Assembly: GCA_036186865.1 (NCBI GenBank)
Contig: AP025069.1
Coordinates: 9,184,270 to 9,248,269, forward strand
Source of the DNA: Eustoma russellianum
Lineage: Eukaryota; Streptophyta; Magnoliopsida; Gentianales; Gentianaceae
Direction: 5' to 3'
DNA length: 64,000 nt
Part shown: in pieces, positions 1 to 10,300 of the stretch
How the letters are laid out: each line of letters starts with the position of its first letter
How positions within the stretch are numbered: position 1 is the stretch's first letter
Notes under the pieces: generated by a model
Databases searched by the model: none
Seen by the model: only the letters and a program-made list of their open reading frames with translations
Told to the model about the DNA's origin: nothing
Position numbers and translations under genes: made by a program

Positions 1-555
1 TTTTTCTCCATGGATCGGTTATGGACGTTCAATATGAAAGGAGATGTCATTTGGAGGAGAAGATGCATCTTTTGTGAACAGTCGGGTCACATTAGGCGCC
101 TAATGTCACTTCGAACGACTGTACAAAATGACATTGAACGACTGTACAAAATGACATAGGAGCTTCATGTGACATCGAACGACCCATTAGGCGCCTAATG
201 TCATTTCGAACGATTGTACAAAATGACATTAGGCGCTTCATGTAACATTGAACGACTGTACAAAATCACATTAGGCGCTTCATGTGACATTGAACGCCTA
301 CAAGGCGTTCGAAGTGTTCTGGAAGTGTCCACGAACACTTCGAAAGCCACATGAGGCGCTTTCAAGTGTTCTGGAAGTGTTCCAGAACACTTCGAACGCC
401 TACATTATGCGCTTAAAGTGTTTGGAACACCCCCATTTCCTTCCATTGTTCATAAAACACTCCAAACTTCATCCAATCTCCTGTTAAAAGGTTACATAAC
501 ATTATACAAGGTTGGATCACAAGATTTAAAGTACTTTTAAGTACTTTTTCCAACA
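1..555 (-). repeat. Copia-1 3' LTR (partial)
   Basis: Near-identical to 5350-5904. It is the U3 portion of the LTR on the minus strand and ends at the LTR start, TGTTGGAAAA, at 555. It holds repeated blocks built on TTCGAACGACTGTACAAAAT, several CATTAGGCGCCTAATG palindromes and an inverted repeat at 364-392. The TATA box and R/U5 portion lie left of the window. Confidence 0.92.
364..392. promoter_or_regulatory. Perfect hairpin with heat-shock-element-like motifs in Copia-1 U3
   Basis: Arms AAGTGTTCTGGAA (364-376) and TTCCAGAACACTT (380-392) are perfect inverted repeats around a 3-nt GTG loop. Each arm contains a TTCnnGAA core (TTCTGGAA at 369-376, TTCCAGAA at 380-387), the dimer form of a heat-shock element. 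The same hairpin is kept in the other LTR at 5713-5741. That it binds HSF is inference only. Confidence 0.5.
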
Positions 556-566
556 ATCCCCCACAT
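556..566 (-). promoter_or_regulatory. Copia-1 polypurine tract
   Basis: On the minus strand ATGTGGGGGAT directly precedes the 3' LTR start TGTTGG. A purine-rich tract at this spot is the usual plus-strand DNA primer of LTR retrotransposons. Confidence 0.8.
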
Positions 567-1153
567 GATCCAATCTTGTATAGTCACAACGAACGACCAT
601 AAACCAACCTTTCTACTATCAACCAAAGATAATGATACATAACGGATACGATGACTTATGGTCTTGAATCGCCGGTAGTACAACTTGAGTTATATAAACG
701 GAAGTAAGATGAACTTTGTCTTGAATCTTACTCCACTATTGTTTATATGAACAACAAAAAGACATATCATTATCTACTTCTTCAAGTTCGCGGTTTTGGT
801 GCGATATCGGCCATGCACCTATCTCGGGATTCATAAGCTCTCTAGAGAGTTTTCCAAGCTCTCAGAGGAAGCGGCACCATTTCCAAGCTTATATAGGTGA
901 AATTCATCAAGTGTGCACTGTTCACACCACCATACAACATGGCTATGAATTTTCATTAAGAGATTCTCAAAATCTCACCCTCAAATTTTTACAGCGAGCA
1001 CTATCAATAACAACACCTAGGGAGGAACACTTTGATAGTGCAACATAGAACTCTTTCATGACTTGTTTTTACCACATTGAACCCTGTTTGTAGGATCTCT
1101 ACTAATAGTGGGTTGGGTTTCCGTCATGAAGAATTCTCTACAGATTGAATAAG

Positions 1154-4100
1154 TCACATCCCCCTCGATGTTTCATAGACCAACTTCTTATTTAGTCCTT
1201 TAGTTAAGGGGTCAGCAAGGTTAAACTTGGTTCTTACAAATTCCAAGTTTACCACCCCTGAACTTATCAACTCGCGCACAATATTGTGCCTTAGACGGAT
1301 ATGCCGGCTCTTCCCATTATAAATCTTGTTCTTTGCACGTGCGATCGCAACCTGAGAATCACAATGAATAGATAAAGAAGGCATAGGTTTAGACCACAAA
1401 GGAATATCAACAAGTAAATTCCTTAACCACTCAGCCTCTGTACTAGCAAGTTCTAACGTAATAAATTCAGACTCCATTGTAGATTTGGCACTACAAGTTT
1501 GTTTACATGATTTCCAAGAGATAGCTCCACCATCCAATGTAAACACATATCCACTAGTGGAGTTTATCTCATCATTATCTGTCACCCAATTAGCATCACA
1601 ATAGCCTTCTAAAACAGAGGGTGATCCACTAAACACGAGTCCTAAATTCATTGTACCTTTAAGATATCTCAATAACCGTCTTAATGCACACCAATGTTTC
1701 TAATTAGGATTATGAGTATATCTTGCAAGTCTATTTACGGCGTATGCAATGTCGGGTCTAGTACAATTCATCAAGTACATTACACTACCAATTATTCTAG
1801 CATATTCACATTGAGACACACTTTCAAATTTATTCTTCGTCAATGTCACATGTGAATCATAAGGAGACTAACTGGTTTCACATCATAATGATTAAACTTT
1901 TTCAATATTTTCTCAACATAGTGTTCTTGAGAAAGTAGGTAACCCCCACATTTCTCCACTAACTTAAGTCCAAGAATCAAATCTGCCTTCCCCATATCTT
2001 TCATGTCAAACAAAGTAGATAACAATGATTTTGTATCATTAACAACATTTATGTTGGTTCCAAACATCAACATATCATCAACATAGAGGCAAATAATGAC
2101 ACCATCACAATCATTAAACTTACTATACACACAACGGTCACTTTCATTTACTATATAACCATTAGACACTAATGCGTTATCAAACTTCTCGTGCCATTGT
2201 TTAGGTGCTTGCTTAAGACCATACAAAGACTTCTTAAGCCTACACACTTTGTGTTCTTGACCTTTAACTATCATACCCTCCGGTTGCTTCATATAGATCT
2301 CTTCTTCTAAGTCTCCATTCAAGAAGGCTGTTTTCACATCCATTTGGTGAATAACAAGCTTGTGAATAGAGGCAAGTGCTACTAGGACTCTAATCGTAGT
2401 GATCCTAGCAACCGGTGAGTAAGTGTCAAAGAAGTCTATACCTTCTTGTTATGTGAACCCTTTTGCGACAAGCCTAGCCTTAAACTTATCAATTGTTCCA
2501 TCCGCCTTTAGTTTCTTCCTAAATACCCACTTACAACTGACAGGTTTACACCCCTCTAGGCAAGTCCACTAACTCCCAAGTATTGTTACTTAGTATAGAT
2601 TCAAGTTCACTATCTATGGCTTCCTTCCAAAACTTAGAATCTATCGATCTAATCGCTTCTCCGTAAGTTTGGGATCATCCTCTAAAATGAAGGCTGTTAT
2701 GAAGTCACTTCCAAATGACTTCTCTGTTCTTTGTCTCTTACTTCGTCTAGGTTCATCAATCTCTTGTTCAATTACGGATTTACTTGACTCACCTGTCTCA
2801 AATTTAGACACACTAATAGATTGTTTGCTCATCGGAAATATATGCTCAAAAAACTCAGCATCTTTAGATTCCAATATTGAACTATTATCTATAGTCATGA
2901 ATCTATATGCTGCACTATTTTGAGCATGCCCGATAAACACACAATCTCTTGTCTTAGACCCGATTTTACTTTTCTTAAAATCAGGAATGCCAACTTTGGC
3001 TAGACACCCCCCACACTTTCAAGTAATTTAAGTTAGGAGCATAGCCTTTCCACAACTCATAAGGAGTTTTATCTAACTTCTTATGAGGTAACCTGTTCAA
3101 AATATGACAAGCAGTCAAGATTGCCTCCCCCCACAAGTTGTCCGGCAATCCTGAACTAACCAACATGGCATTCATCATATTTTTGAGTGTTCTATTCTTT
3201 CTTTCGGCTACTCCGTTGGATTGAGGTGTATACGGAGGTGTGACCTCATGAATAATGCCATTTTCTTTACAAAAGCTTTGTAAATAATCTGTACTATATT
3301 CACCACCTCTATCAGTCCTAAGCCTTTTGATCTTTAAATCTAACTGATTTTCAACTTCATTTTTGTAACTTATAACATAGACTCAGTCTCATCCTTATGA
3401 CTTAACAGATATACCTTAGCATATTTAGAGTAATCATCAATAAAAGTAACATAATATCTTTCAGCGCATTTACTCATATGATTCTTAAAATCACCTAAGT
3501 CACTATGGATCAAACCAAGTTTTTGAGAAACTCTATCCACTTTCTTAAATGGTCTCTTATGATGTTTAGCCTCAACACAATGTTCACATTTATCAAAATT
3601 CTCACCATCATATGAAATCATATTCATGTTTTTGAGTTTCTTAATGATTCCTATGTTTGCATGTCCTAATCTAGCATGCCACATATCAAGAGACTCAGTA
3701 AAGTAAACAGAACTAGATGCTTCTTTATTGTTAGACAAACAAATAGCGTCAAGAACAAGCAGCCCCCCATTACAAAATCCCTTACCAACAAACTCTCTAT
3801 TTCTAGATAAGACAAGTTTATCAGACTCAAGAACAAGTTTAATGTTGGCCTTGTTCAGCAGCACTCCGGAGATCAAGTTCCTACGCATGGCAGGAACATG
3901 CAACACATTGCTTAGATCCAGTCTCTTCCCAGAAGTCAACTTGAGAAGCACCTTACCCTTTCCGAGGACTTGGGTACTATGTGCATCTCCCAAGAAGACA
4001 TGTTCATCACTGCCTATTTCTTTATATTCAGAGAATAGGTCTTTACTGGTAGCAATATGCCTGGTAGCACCCGCGTCTACCACCCATTCCGTAGTGCCAC

Positions 4101-4971
4101 CAACAAGGTTTACCTCTGTTAAGACGACCGCTGCGATGACGTCGTCTGCTGCTCCCTTGGCCTCTATCAAATTCGCCTGGTTGCTTGGTTGACCCTTCTG
4201 TTTCCTACAGTTGACAACTCTGTGTCCTGGTTTTCCGCACACCCAGCATACTCCTTTCATCTTTTTGTGGCCCTGCACATCAACTTTCTTACCTTTACCT
4301 CCACCGTTGCAGCCGCCGTTGTTGTTGTGAAACTTGGGCTTCTTCGCAGCATGCTCCACAACATTGGCTTTGACGCCCTCTTCACGGTGAGACTCATCTT
4401 CCATCCTGTTGTTCTCTTCGATGCGTACGTGTTTGATTACAGCATCTAGAGACAACTTGACATCATCATGCTTTCCTCTCTTCTTGTATTTGCTCCAAGA
4501 AGGAGGAAGTTTCTCAAGTAACGCTACAGCCTGGAAGGTCTCATCGATCTTGATTCCTTCTTGTTCCAGATTATCCACCAGTTGTTGGAAATGATGGATT
4601 TGATCATTGATTGAAACATGATCCACCATCTGGAACTTCAAAAATTCACTCACCACGTATTTACGCTTACCGACATCCTCAGCACCATATTTGCTTTCAA
4701 GTGCTGACCATATCTCTTTAGCCGAAGTAAACTTGACATAGATGTCAAACAATGAGTTTGACAAAAAGTGCAGAATATGACCTCTGCAAGTTGTATTGTC
4801 AGAATCATACTTGCGTGCCTCTGCTTCATCTGTAGGTTTGTCCATCTTGAGCACGTATGAAACAGGGAGCATCTCGAGAAAAAACAGCACCTTGGCCGCC
4901 CATCTCTTGTAGAACTTGCCATCAAATGGCTCCAACTTTGTCATATCCGGAAGAGCTTGTTTGGTTGCCAT
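1154..4971 (-). pseudogene. Copia-1 gag-pol, frameshifted
   Basis: Polyprotein for capsid and replication enzymes. The chosen start is ATG at 4971-4969 (MATKQALPDMTKLEPFDGK), the usual copia gag opening. In order: gag with zinc knuckle CWVCGKPGHRVVNC; protease with VVDAGAT; integrase zinc finger (WHARLGHAN, CEHC) and core (HSDLGDF, DRGGEY, AERKNR); RT with MDVKTAFLNGDL and LYVDDML; RNase H with EGYCDANW, KSTMESEF, ADPLTKGL. Breaks: a frameshift after KDETESM near 3370-3385; a second in the G-run near 3005; more around 2360-2640 and 1800. Protease has DAGAT where DSGAT is usual. All domains are recognisable but cannot be translated as one chain. Confidence 0.93.
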
Positions 4972-4973
4972 AG

Positions 4974-4989
4974 TAAATTGCTTTAAGAT
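4974..4989 (-). promoter_or_regulatory. Copia-1 primer-binding position, complementary to its own U5
   Basis: Directly after the 5' LTR the minus strand reads AT then CTTAAAGCAATTTA, then the gag ATG. It does not begin TGG, so it does not match a tRNA 3' end (CCA). The 14 nt are the exact reverse complement of a segment inside the same LTR (plus coordinates 5072-5085), 84 nt away. Copia-2 has the same arrangement with a different sequence, which argues for a functional pairing, possibly self-priming. Confidence 0.65.
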
Positions 4990-5904
4990 TGTTGGAAAAT
5001 ATGTATATGGCACAAGAAAACCAAACAAGAAAGAAAATGAAAGCCGAGACGAGTTTCGGGATAACTCTGTCCTTAAAGCAATTTAGCCTCTACCGGTGAG
5101 CAAGGTAGACTGCAATGGCTAATGCTTCCCAAGATATAACGGCTTACTCTCTTTAGTTTGCTCTACTAGAGAGAGTTTGAACTTGATGGTAGAAGAAATT
5201 GATTGTAGAGAGAGTGTGAGAAGAAAGTACTGCAGAAAATTTCACAAGTTTTCAAGTATTTTTCATGTATGTTTTGAAAATAGCAAAGCCTGCTATTTAT
5301 AGGCTTTAAGTTCACAAATTACAAGTTCAAAAGACCATTTTTCTGCAGATTTTTTCTCCATGGATCGGTTATGGGCGTTCAATATGAAAGGAGATGTCAT
5401 TTGGAGGAGAAGATGCATCTTTTGTGAACAGTCGGGTCACATTAGGCGCCTAATGTCACTTCGAACGACTGTACAAAATGACATCGAACGACTGTACAAA
5501 ATGACATAGGAGCTTCATGTGACATCGAACGACCCATTAGGCGTCTAATGCCACTTCGAACGACTGTACAAAATGACATTAGGCGCTTCATGTGACATTG
5601 AACGACTATACAAAATCACATTAGGCGCTTCATGTGACATTGAACGCCTACAAGGCGTTCGAAGTGTTCTGGAAGTGTCCCCGAACACTTCGAACGCCAC
5701 ATGAGGCGCTTCAAGTGTTCTGGAAGTGTTCCAGAACACTTCGAACGCCTACAGTAGGCGCTTAAAGTGTTTGGAACACCCCCATTTCCTTCCATTGTTC
5801 ATAAAACACTCCAAACTTCATCCAATCTCCTATCAAAAGGTTACATAACATTATACAAGATTGGATCACAAGATTTAAAGTACTTTTAAGTACTTTTTCC
5901 AACA
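4990..5904 (-). repeat. Copia-1 5' LTR
   Basis: About 915 bp. The right end is fixed by matching the left LTR. The left end (minus strand TTTTCCAACA) is fixed by the inverted repeat with the LTR start and by the short leader before gag. U3 carries the same palindromes and hairpin as the 3' LTR. U5 holds the 14-nt segment at 5072-5085 complementary to the primer-binding position, followed by a small CCGA/TCGG hairpin. Confidence 0.8.
5294..5301 (-). promoter_or_regulatory. TATA box of Copia-1 5' LTR
   Basis: Minus-strand TATAAATA within GCCTATAAATAGCAGG. Transcription would start near 5265, so the U5 segment that pairs with the primer site lies about 180 nt inside the RNA. Confidence 0.65.
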
Positions 5905-6194
5905 GGTACTCCTTCCTTTACTTCAGCTAGACAACTCAGCTCGGCAGGTCACTTTATTTTTGTAGTCTCTTAAACGATGTATTTCTAAGAAACTTTTTTG
6001 GATAACATGTCAAAGAATCCAGTTTTTCGGGGCAACTTTTTGTCTAAAAAGCATAATGTTGGCAACTAGTGTTGGAAACGTCAGTTTCACCATCAATATT
6101 GGAGATGTCCAGAAATTTGAAAGGATACCTTTTTGCAATAAATGTAGAGCCAACAATCCTAAAGCTTATCCAGATGATCAATTTCATGGTCGTC

Positions 6195-6203
6195 TATAAA
6201 AAG
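6195..6203 (+). promoter_or_regulatory. TATA box upstream of the small ORF at 6299
   Basis: TATAAAAAG lies about 100 bp before the ATG, leaving room for a leader of roughly 70 nt. The stretch 5905-6194 before it shows no repeat or gene I recognise and may be the promoter. Confidence 0.45.
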
Positions 6204-6298
6204 AGTAACCGTTGTTGTTTCACATATCATCCAACCAATCCTCCCCTCTTCCAACTACAAACTTCATAATTTTACTCAAAAGCGAGAAGCTGCTCATT

Positions 6299-6592
6299 AT
6301 GTTGGCTTCAATCAACCCCTCTGCTCCATTCTTCCCTTCTCTAAAGGTAGCCAAGGCAAGACCCTTTGTGGCATCTCCATGCACTCCATTCTCTGCAATT
6401 GCGCCAGCTTTCCATGTTCAATCTACTAGGCTCCAACTTCATGGAACCCTTGAGACTATATATGAAGAACTTGAAGATGGATGTGCTGAATCGAGGAGAT
6501 GTCAAGGGGAGAAAGCTGAAAGTGTTGATCCGCACATTTCTGAGCCGCGTGTGAGACTAGATATAGAACTATGTGATTCGCGTTATGTTTAA
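6299..6592 (+). CDS. Hypothetical 97-aa protein
   Basis: I do not recognise this protein. The reading frame starts at ATG 6299 about 100 bp after a TATA-like box and lies in non-transposon sequence. The first ~45 residues (MLASINPSAPFFPSLKVAKA...) are rich in Ser, Ala, Pro and Phe and have no acidic residue, as in a plastid transit peptide. The middle is acidic (LETIYEELEDG). No membrane segment is evident. An intron could exist, so the C-terminal third is uncertain. It could be a gene fragment rather than an intact gene; nothing around it hints at a pathway. Confidence 0.4.
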   Translation: MLASINPSAPFFPSLKVAKARPFVASPCTPFSAIAPAFHVQSTRLQLHGTLETIYEELEDGCAESRRCQGEKAESVDPHISEPRVRLDIELCDSRYV

Positions 6593-7886
6593 TCAGTTGA
6601 GCGTTAACAGACAAGCGTGTTTGTTGGAGGTGATGGGATGTAAGATTTAGTTTATTTGAGGTTGATATAGCATATCCAAGGTATTGTTTTTGTTGTACCT
6701 CGGTTGAATATCAATGTTTGTAGTTTCTTTCTTGGTAATGCTTATGTAAACATGGAAACTAATGCCTACTCTAGTGTAAAAAAAAGTTGCTGGTTGGGTG
6801 AGTTGTTCAATTCTCGGATGAAAATGGTACCAATAACATAAAAGGACGTTCTCGGTGCATTAGACTCTCCAGTTTACACAGGGTCGAAAAGACCGGATTG
6901 CTTTACGATATAATAACTAGAATATAAATACAAACGGCCAAAGAATATTGAGGATTTAAACCTCATTATGCAAATCATCCTCGCTTTATTTCTAAGAAGG
7001 GCATCATTTTGTAACCATATTTTCTAAATTGCAAACTTTTGGGAAGGATAACAATAAAATTGAAATACAATGGCAGGAATTATGTTTGTTGTTTTTTTTC
7101 TTTTGAGTAGCTTTTAACTATATGTATTTGCAGTTACATAAAGGAAAAGATTTGGTTTACCTTCTTAAAGAAGAAGTCGTTTTAAACACATAATTCGTTG
7201 GAATATTACATGTAACTTGTGGTTTCTGTCCAAAAACACGTTTTTCTTCTCCAAGAAGAAGCAAGTAACGATTAACATACATTCATGGGTCATTGGATAC
7301 GAGTATCTACTAATATGATCTCAATGCAGTGTTCTCGAAAAGTGGTTTTTCATGTTATCAGATGAGTAGTAGGCATTTCTTTTTTGAGATATATTAAATT
7401 TAGGAATTTTTAGAAGGCTAATACTAAAATGCTCATATTGCGACAACTTCATTCGTATGGTTACAGTAACAAGCAACGTAAACTCGTAAAACATCACTTA
7501 TTAAATATGTGCTCAATTTTATTTCTTCTACAATATTTAGTTTTGTATCTACAGCGCAAAAAAGGGGAAAAAAAAGAAAGAAAGACGCCCAATAGAGAAC
7601 ACCAAAAACATCATATGCGTTCAAGCCGGATAAGTTGTCTGCATAATTTGCGCAATTTAGAACCCTATCTTTTGTTTTTGGGTGAAATGCAAATTTTTAT
7701 TACCGAATGTCAAGACATCAAAAGGATGTATCTTATACCATAGTCCTACTTGTAGAATGGTCTGCCGATCTACATGTACAATTTAGTAAGGTAAGCTATT
7801 TTAAACTATAATATCATCGCCTATGTCTAAAATATGGGGGAAAAGCTTATACATTACTCTATACATATGAGTGCGTATTCTATGTA
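6593..7886. other. AT-rich intergenic stretch
   Basis: No coding region, transposon domain or structural RNA recognised. Short ORFs here have no family features. Confidence 0.5.
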
Positions 7887-8280
7887 CTATATCCTAGATA
7901 CAAAAGCTGTGTTTTCAAAAATGTATCTATTCCTCGCTTGCCAGATGTGGTATACCGTAGCTGCCAAGGCAATTTTTGATGCCTTGGCTTTGAATGCCTT
8001 CCTTTTTAGTTTGCGTGAGCCCAGGCTATCAATCTGTGGACTGTAGTAAGTCCCCGTGAAAGCCCAAGCCAGGCCGAGATGGAATTCTAAACCTGTATGG
8101 TGGCCGAGCAGGAGAAGATGTGAGGTAATGTCTTTTGTCCTGCAGAGCAGAGTTGGCATGCGGTATCATTCAAGTACACAAGCCTGTCCTTGGTGGGCAT
8201 CTTGTTCAGCCCAGCCAGCAATAGCGCAAGAGAGTGTTTAGAAGTCAGAGTTGAATCCCAGACTATCTTGGCTCAACTGA
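7887..8280 (-). pseudogene. L1-type LINE 3' remnant (zf-RVT region)
   Basis: The minus strand encodes the end of a plant L1 ORF2: a zf-RVT-like stretch (LLAGLNKMPTKDRL, CQLCSAGQKTLPHIFSC) and, after a frameshift near 8090, the usual tail (SKIALAATVYHIWQARNRYIF). RT and endonuclease parts are missing. The same tail, diverged, occurs at 54728-54937. This is a 5'-truncated, decayed insertion. Confidence 0.7.
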
Positions 8281-9270
8281 CTTTCCTACCTTTCTTCGTG
8301 AAGTGGTCGTATGCCAGATGAGGTTTAAGGCGTATGGTGGTTTGGTAATTTGTTATTATTCTAAGGCATATGTGTATATCAAACCATGTTCTCACGTAAA
8401 GGTGGGCGTTGAGAATTTTGTCACATATTGGTTACATTGAAAAAATATATAGGTTATATGCAGATGAAAGCACCACCATCTACAATTTTAAGGTATTGAG
8501 TGGGTATGAGTCTCACCATATAGGCCAAGTTTCAAGTGCTAATTAGGAGGATAGTATGAAAACTTTAACTACTAACGATTACCGTTTTTAGACCGTGGAC
8601 AATGCTTTTTAAAAACTCAAAATGTAAACTAGCACAATATTTTTAAAACACAAGGAACACCAAATTTGCTTGTGAGAGTATTTCATTAACAGGTTTGACC
8701 CTTTTTTCTTGACCAAAATATCCTTGGTAGATCTCTTTAATACAACTTCTAAGAAAGGACTGAACAAGTTGAATAGTTTGTAGCTCTTGCTTGTAACTGA
8801 AATAAGTGAGTCAAGCTAAATTTTTGTAATAATTGTTAGAATGGGCACTGTTAAACCTCTTCAAAGTTGATTATAAAAGTTACAATAGTTGAAATTAAAT
8901 TCTTAAACAAAAGAGTGGTGGAGTAAAATTTAGGAGATCTAAACTATAGACCAATTATCATATCAATCCTTCTTCAGTCTTTTAGAATTCTATGCTTGAT
9001 TTGCTGGTGATTTGATCAAACAAATGAAGATCAGAAAAATGGATAAATATTCTATTCACCTTCTTTAGAGAATCTTTTGGGCCCTAAGATAATCAACCAA
9101 CTTTTTGCTTAGGAATCATGGTAGGTTCGTCACTGATTAAAGTGCTGTGCTTATTTCATTTGACATTGACATTATAGAAAGGTAACATTTATGTACGGTT
9201 TTCTTTAGTGTTGTTCCTTCAGGAAAGAAGATAGTTATAAAATGCTCTAGTTCAACAACAGGACGTTATC
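8281..9270. other. AT-rich intergenic stretch
   Basis: No gene or repeat family recognised in either strand. Confidence 0.45.
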
Positions 9271-9435
9271 AGCTCGTTAGCCTCCTTTATTTGCGTAGGG
9301 TTTGAAGAGGAGTCGGATCGCTACACGATCTAATGTACGCAGCCTTAACCTATACTTCATGCAAGAGACTGTTTCCGCGGCTCGAACCTGTAATCTTAAC
9401 GTCACAAAGCAGCAATTTTATCAGTCGCTCCACAC
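9271..9435 (-). mobile_element. Au-type SINE, diverged
   Basis: The minus strand starts GGAGCGACTGATAAAATTGC and carries a tRNA-like B box GGTTCGAGCC (rc of 9379-9389), then GGAAACAGTCTCTTGC and AAGGCTGCGTACA. These match in order the Au SINE that is widespread in angiosperms (from memory of the family). Au SINEs are tRNA-derived, transcribed by RNA polymerase III and mobilised by LINE enzymes. Many substitutions suggest an old copy. Confidence 0.8.
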
Positions 9436-10018
9436 TATGCACCAATCTCATCCAATTATCATATCAAAGGAGATACAAATGTCTTAAATACTCAATATAT
9501 TGTAACGATGTGAAAACCATTGTATTTTTATTATTCCAATCACGGAGTAGGGTAACAAGTTCCTTTACCATAAAAAATTGAATGATAAAATGATAAAAAT
9601 ATATTCAAAAATACAAAGATCAGGGATCAGAAGTTTTTACAGCATTAAGTATTCCATTCTGACAAAACCATACATACCAAAAGCAAAGAAAGAAGATAAT
9701 ACTACTTTAAAATGAAATAAGATAACATAATGTGCTATAAAAAAAATAAAACACATGCCTTGCTGACGAGGAAACTATGTTGAAATAGCTTACCTGAAAG
9801 TAAGGGCAGCTGAAATGTCTTTGTCTGTGAAGCATTTAATTTTTACATAATTAAAATGAAATTTCATTTTCTTTGATGCTTTTGGTGAAATAAGTGTAGA
9901 AAGCAGCCCAACTTTGAGAATCACTAGTGGGACGATTTCTCTGTCTTTGCATTTGTCAAGCTTATGTGTTTCTCTATCCTTTTCCATTCGCTTACAATAC
10001 AACAATCATATCTAATAT
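9436..10018. other. AT-rich intergenic stretch
   Basis: Nothing recognised; a 71-codon minus-strand ORF at 9790-10005 has no family features. Confidence 0.4.
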
Positions 10019-10295
10019 ATCTTAACAACAACAAAAGCTACCGGTAAAGTTTGGAGAGGGTAAGAGTCAAGCTAACAATACATTCATCCCAAGGGATAGA
10101 GAATTTGCTTCCGGTGACACCCATGTCTCTTTATGTACCTGCATAGATGACACAATAATAGAAATATGGTATGCTAGTGTACTAGTGAAGGGATTTAGTA
10201 AACACAAATAGAAAGCTTATGATATTAAAATAGTTATAACTATGTATATACACAAATAATGAAAGACAAAAACAAAAACAAAAACGTGCAACGTC
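10019..10295 (-). mobile_element. RTE-1 3' untranslated end
   Basis: Matches the 3' UTR of RTE-2 (30066-30440): the GAT(A)TTAAAATA block, the CATAGATGACA stretch, the TCCCAAGGGATAGAGA core and the terminal microsatellite tail. TSD base set AACCT (10296-10300) belongs to the following insertion. Confidence 0.8.
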
Positions 10296-10300
10296 AACCT

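Larger units (their letters stand above)
1..5904 (-). mobile_element. Copia-1: Ty1/copia LTR retrotransposon, 3' LTR cut by window start
   Basis: The first 555 bases recur nearly unchanged at 5350-5904, and the copia gag-pol between them reads on the minus strand in the order gag, protease, integrase, RT, RNase H. The 5' LTR is therefore on the right (4990-5904) and the 3' LTR on the left (truncated by the window edge). LTRs begin TGTTGGAAAA and end TTTTCCAACA on the element strand, a 10-bp terminal inverted repeat. The right flank is GGTAC (5905-5909); its partner lies outside the window. The coding region is broken by several frameshifts, so the element is dead as an autonomous unit. Confidence 0.93.

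Noticed and set aside
3728..4449. Plus-strand ORFs of 86-154 codons
   Set aside because: Antisense of Copia-1 gag-protease.
5905..10018. tRNA or other structured RNA genes
   Set aside because: The only tRNA-like motif (B box near 9379-9389) belongs to the Au SINE; no cloverleaf found.
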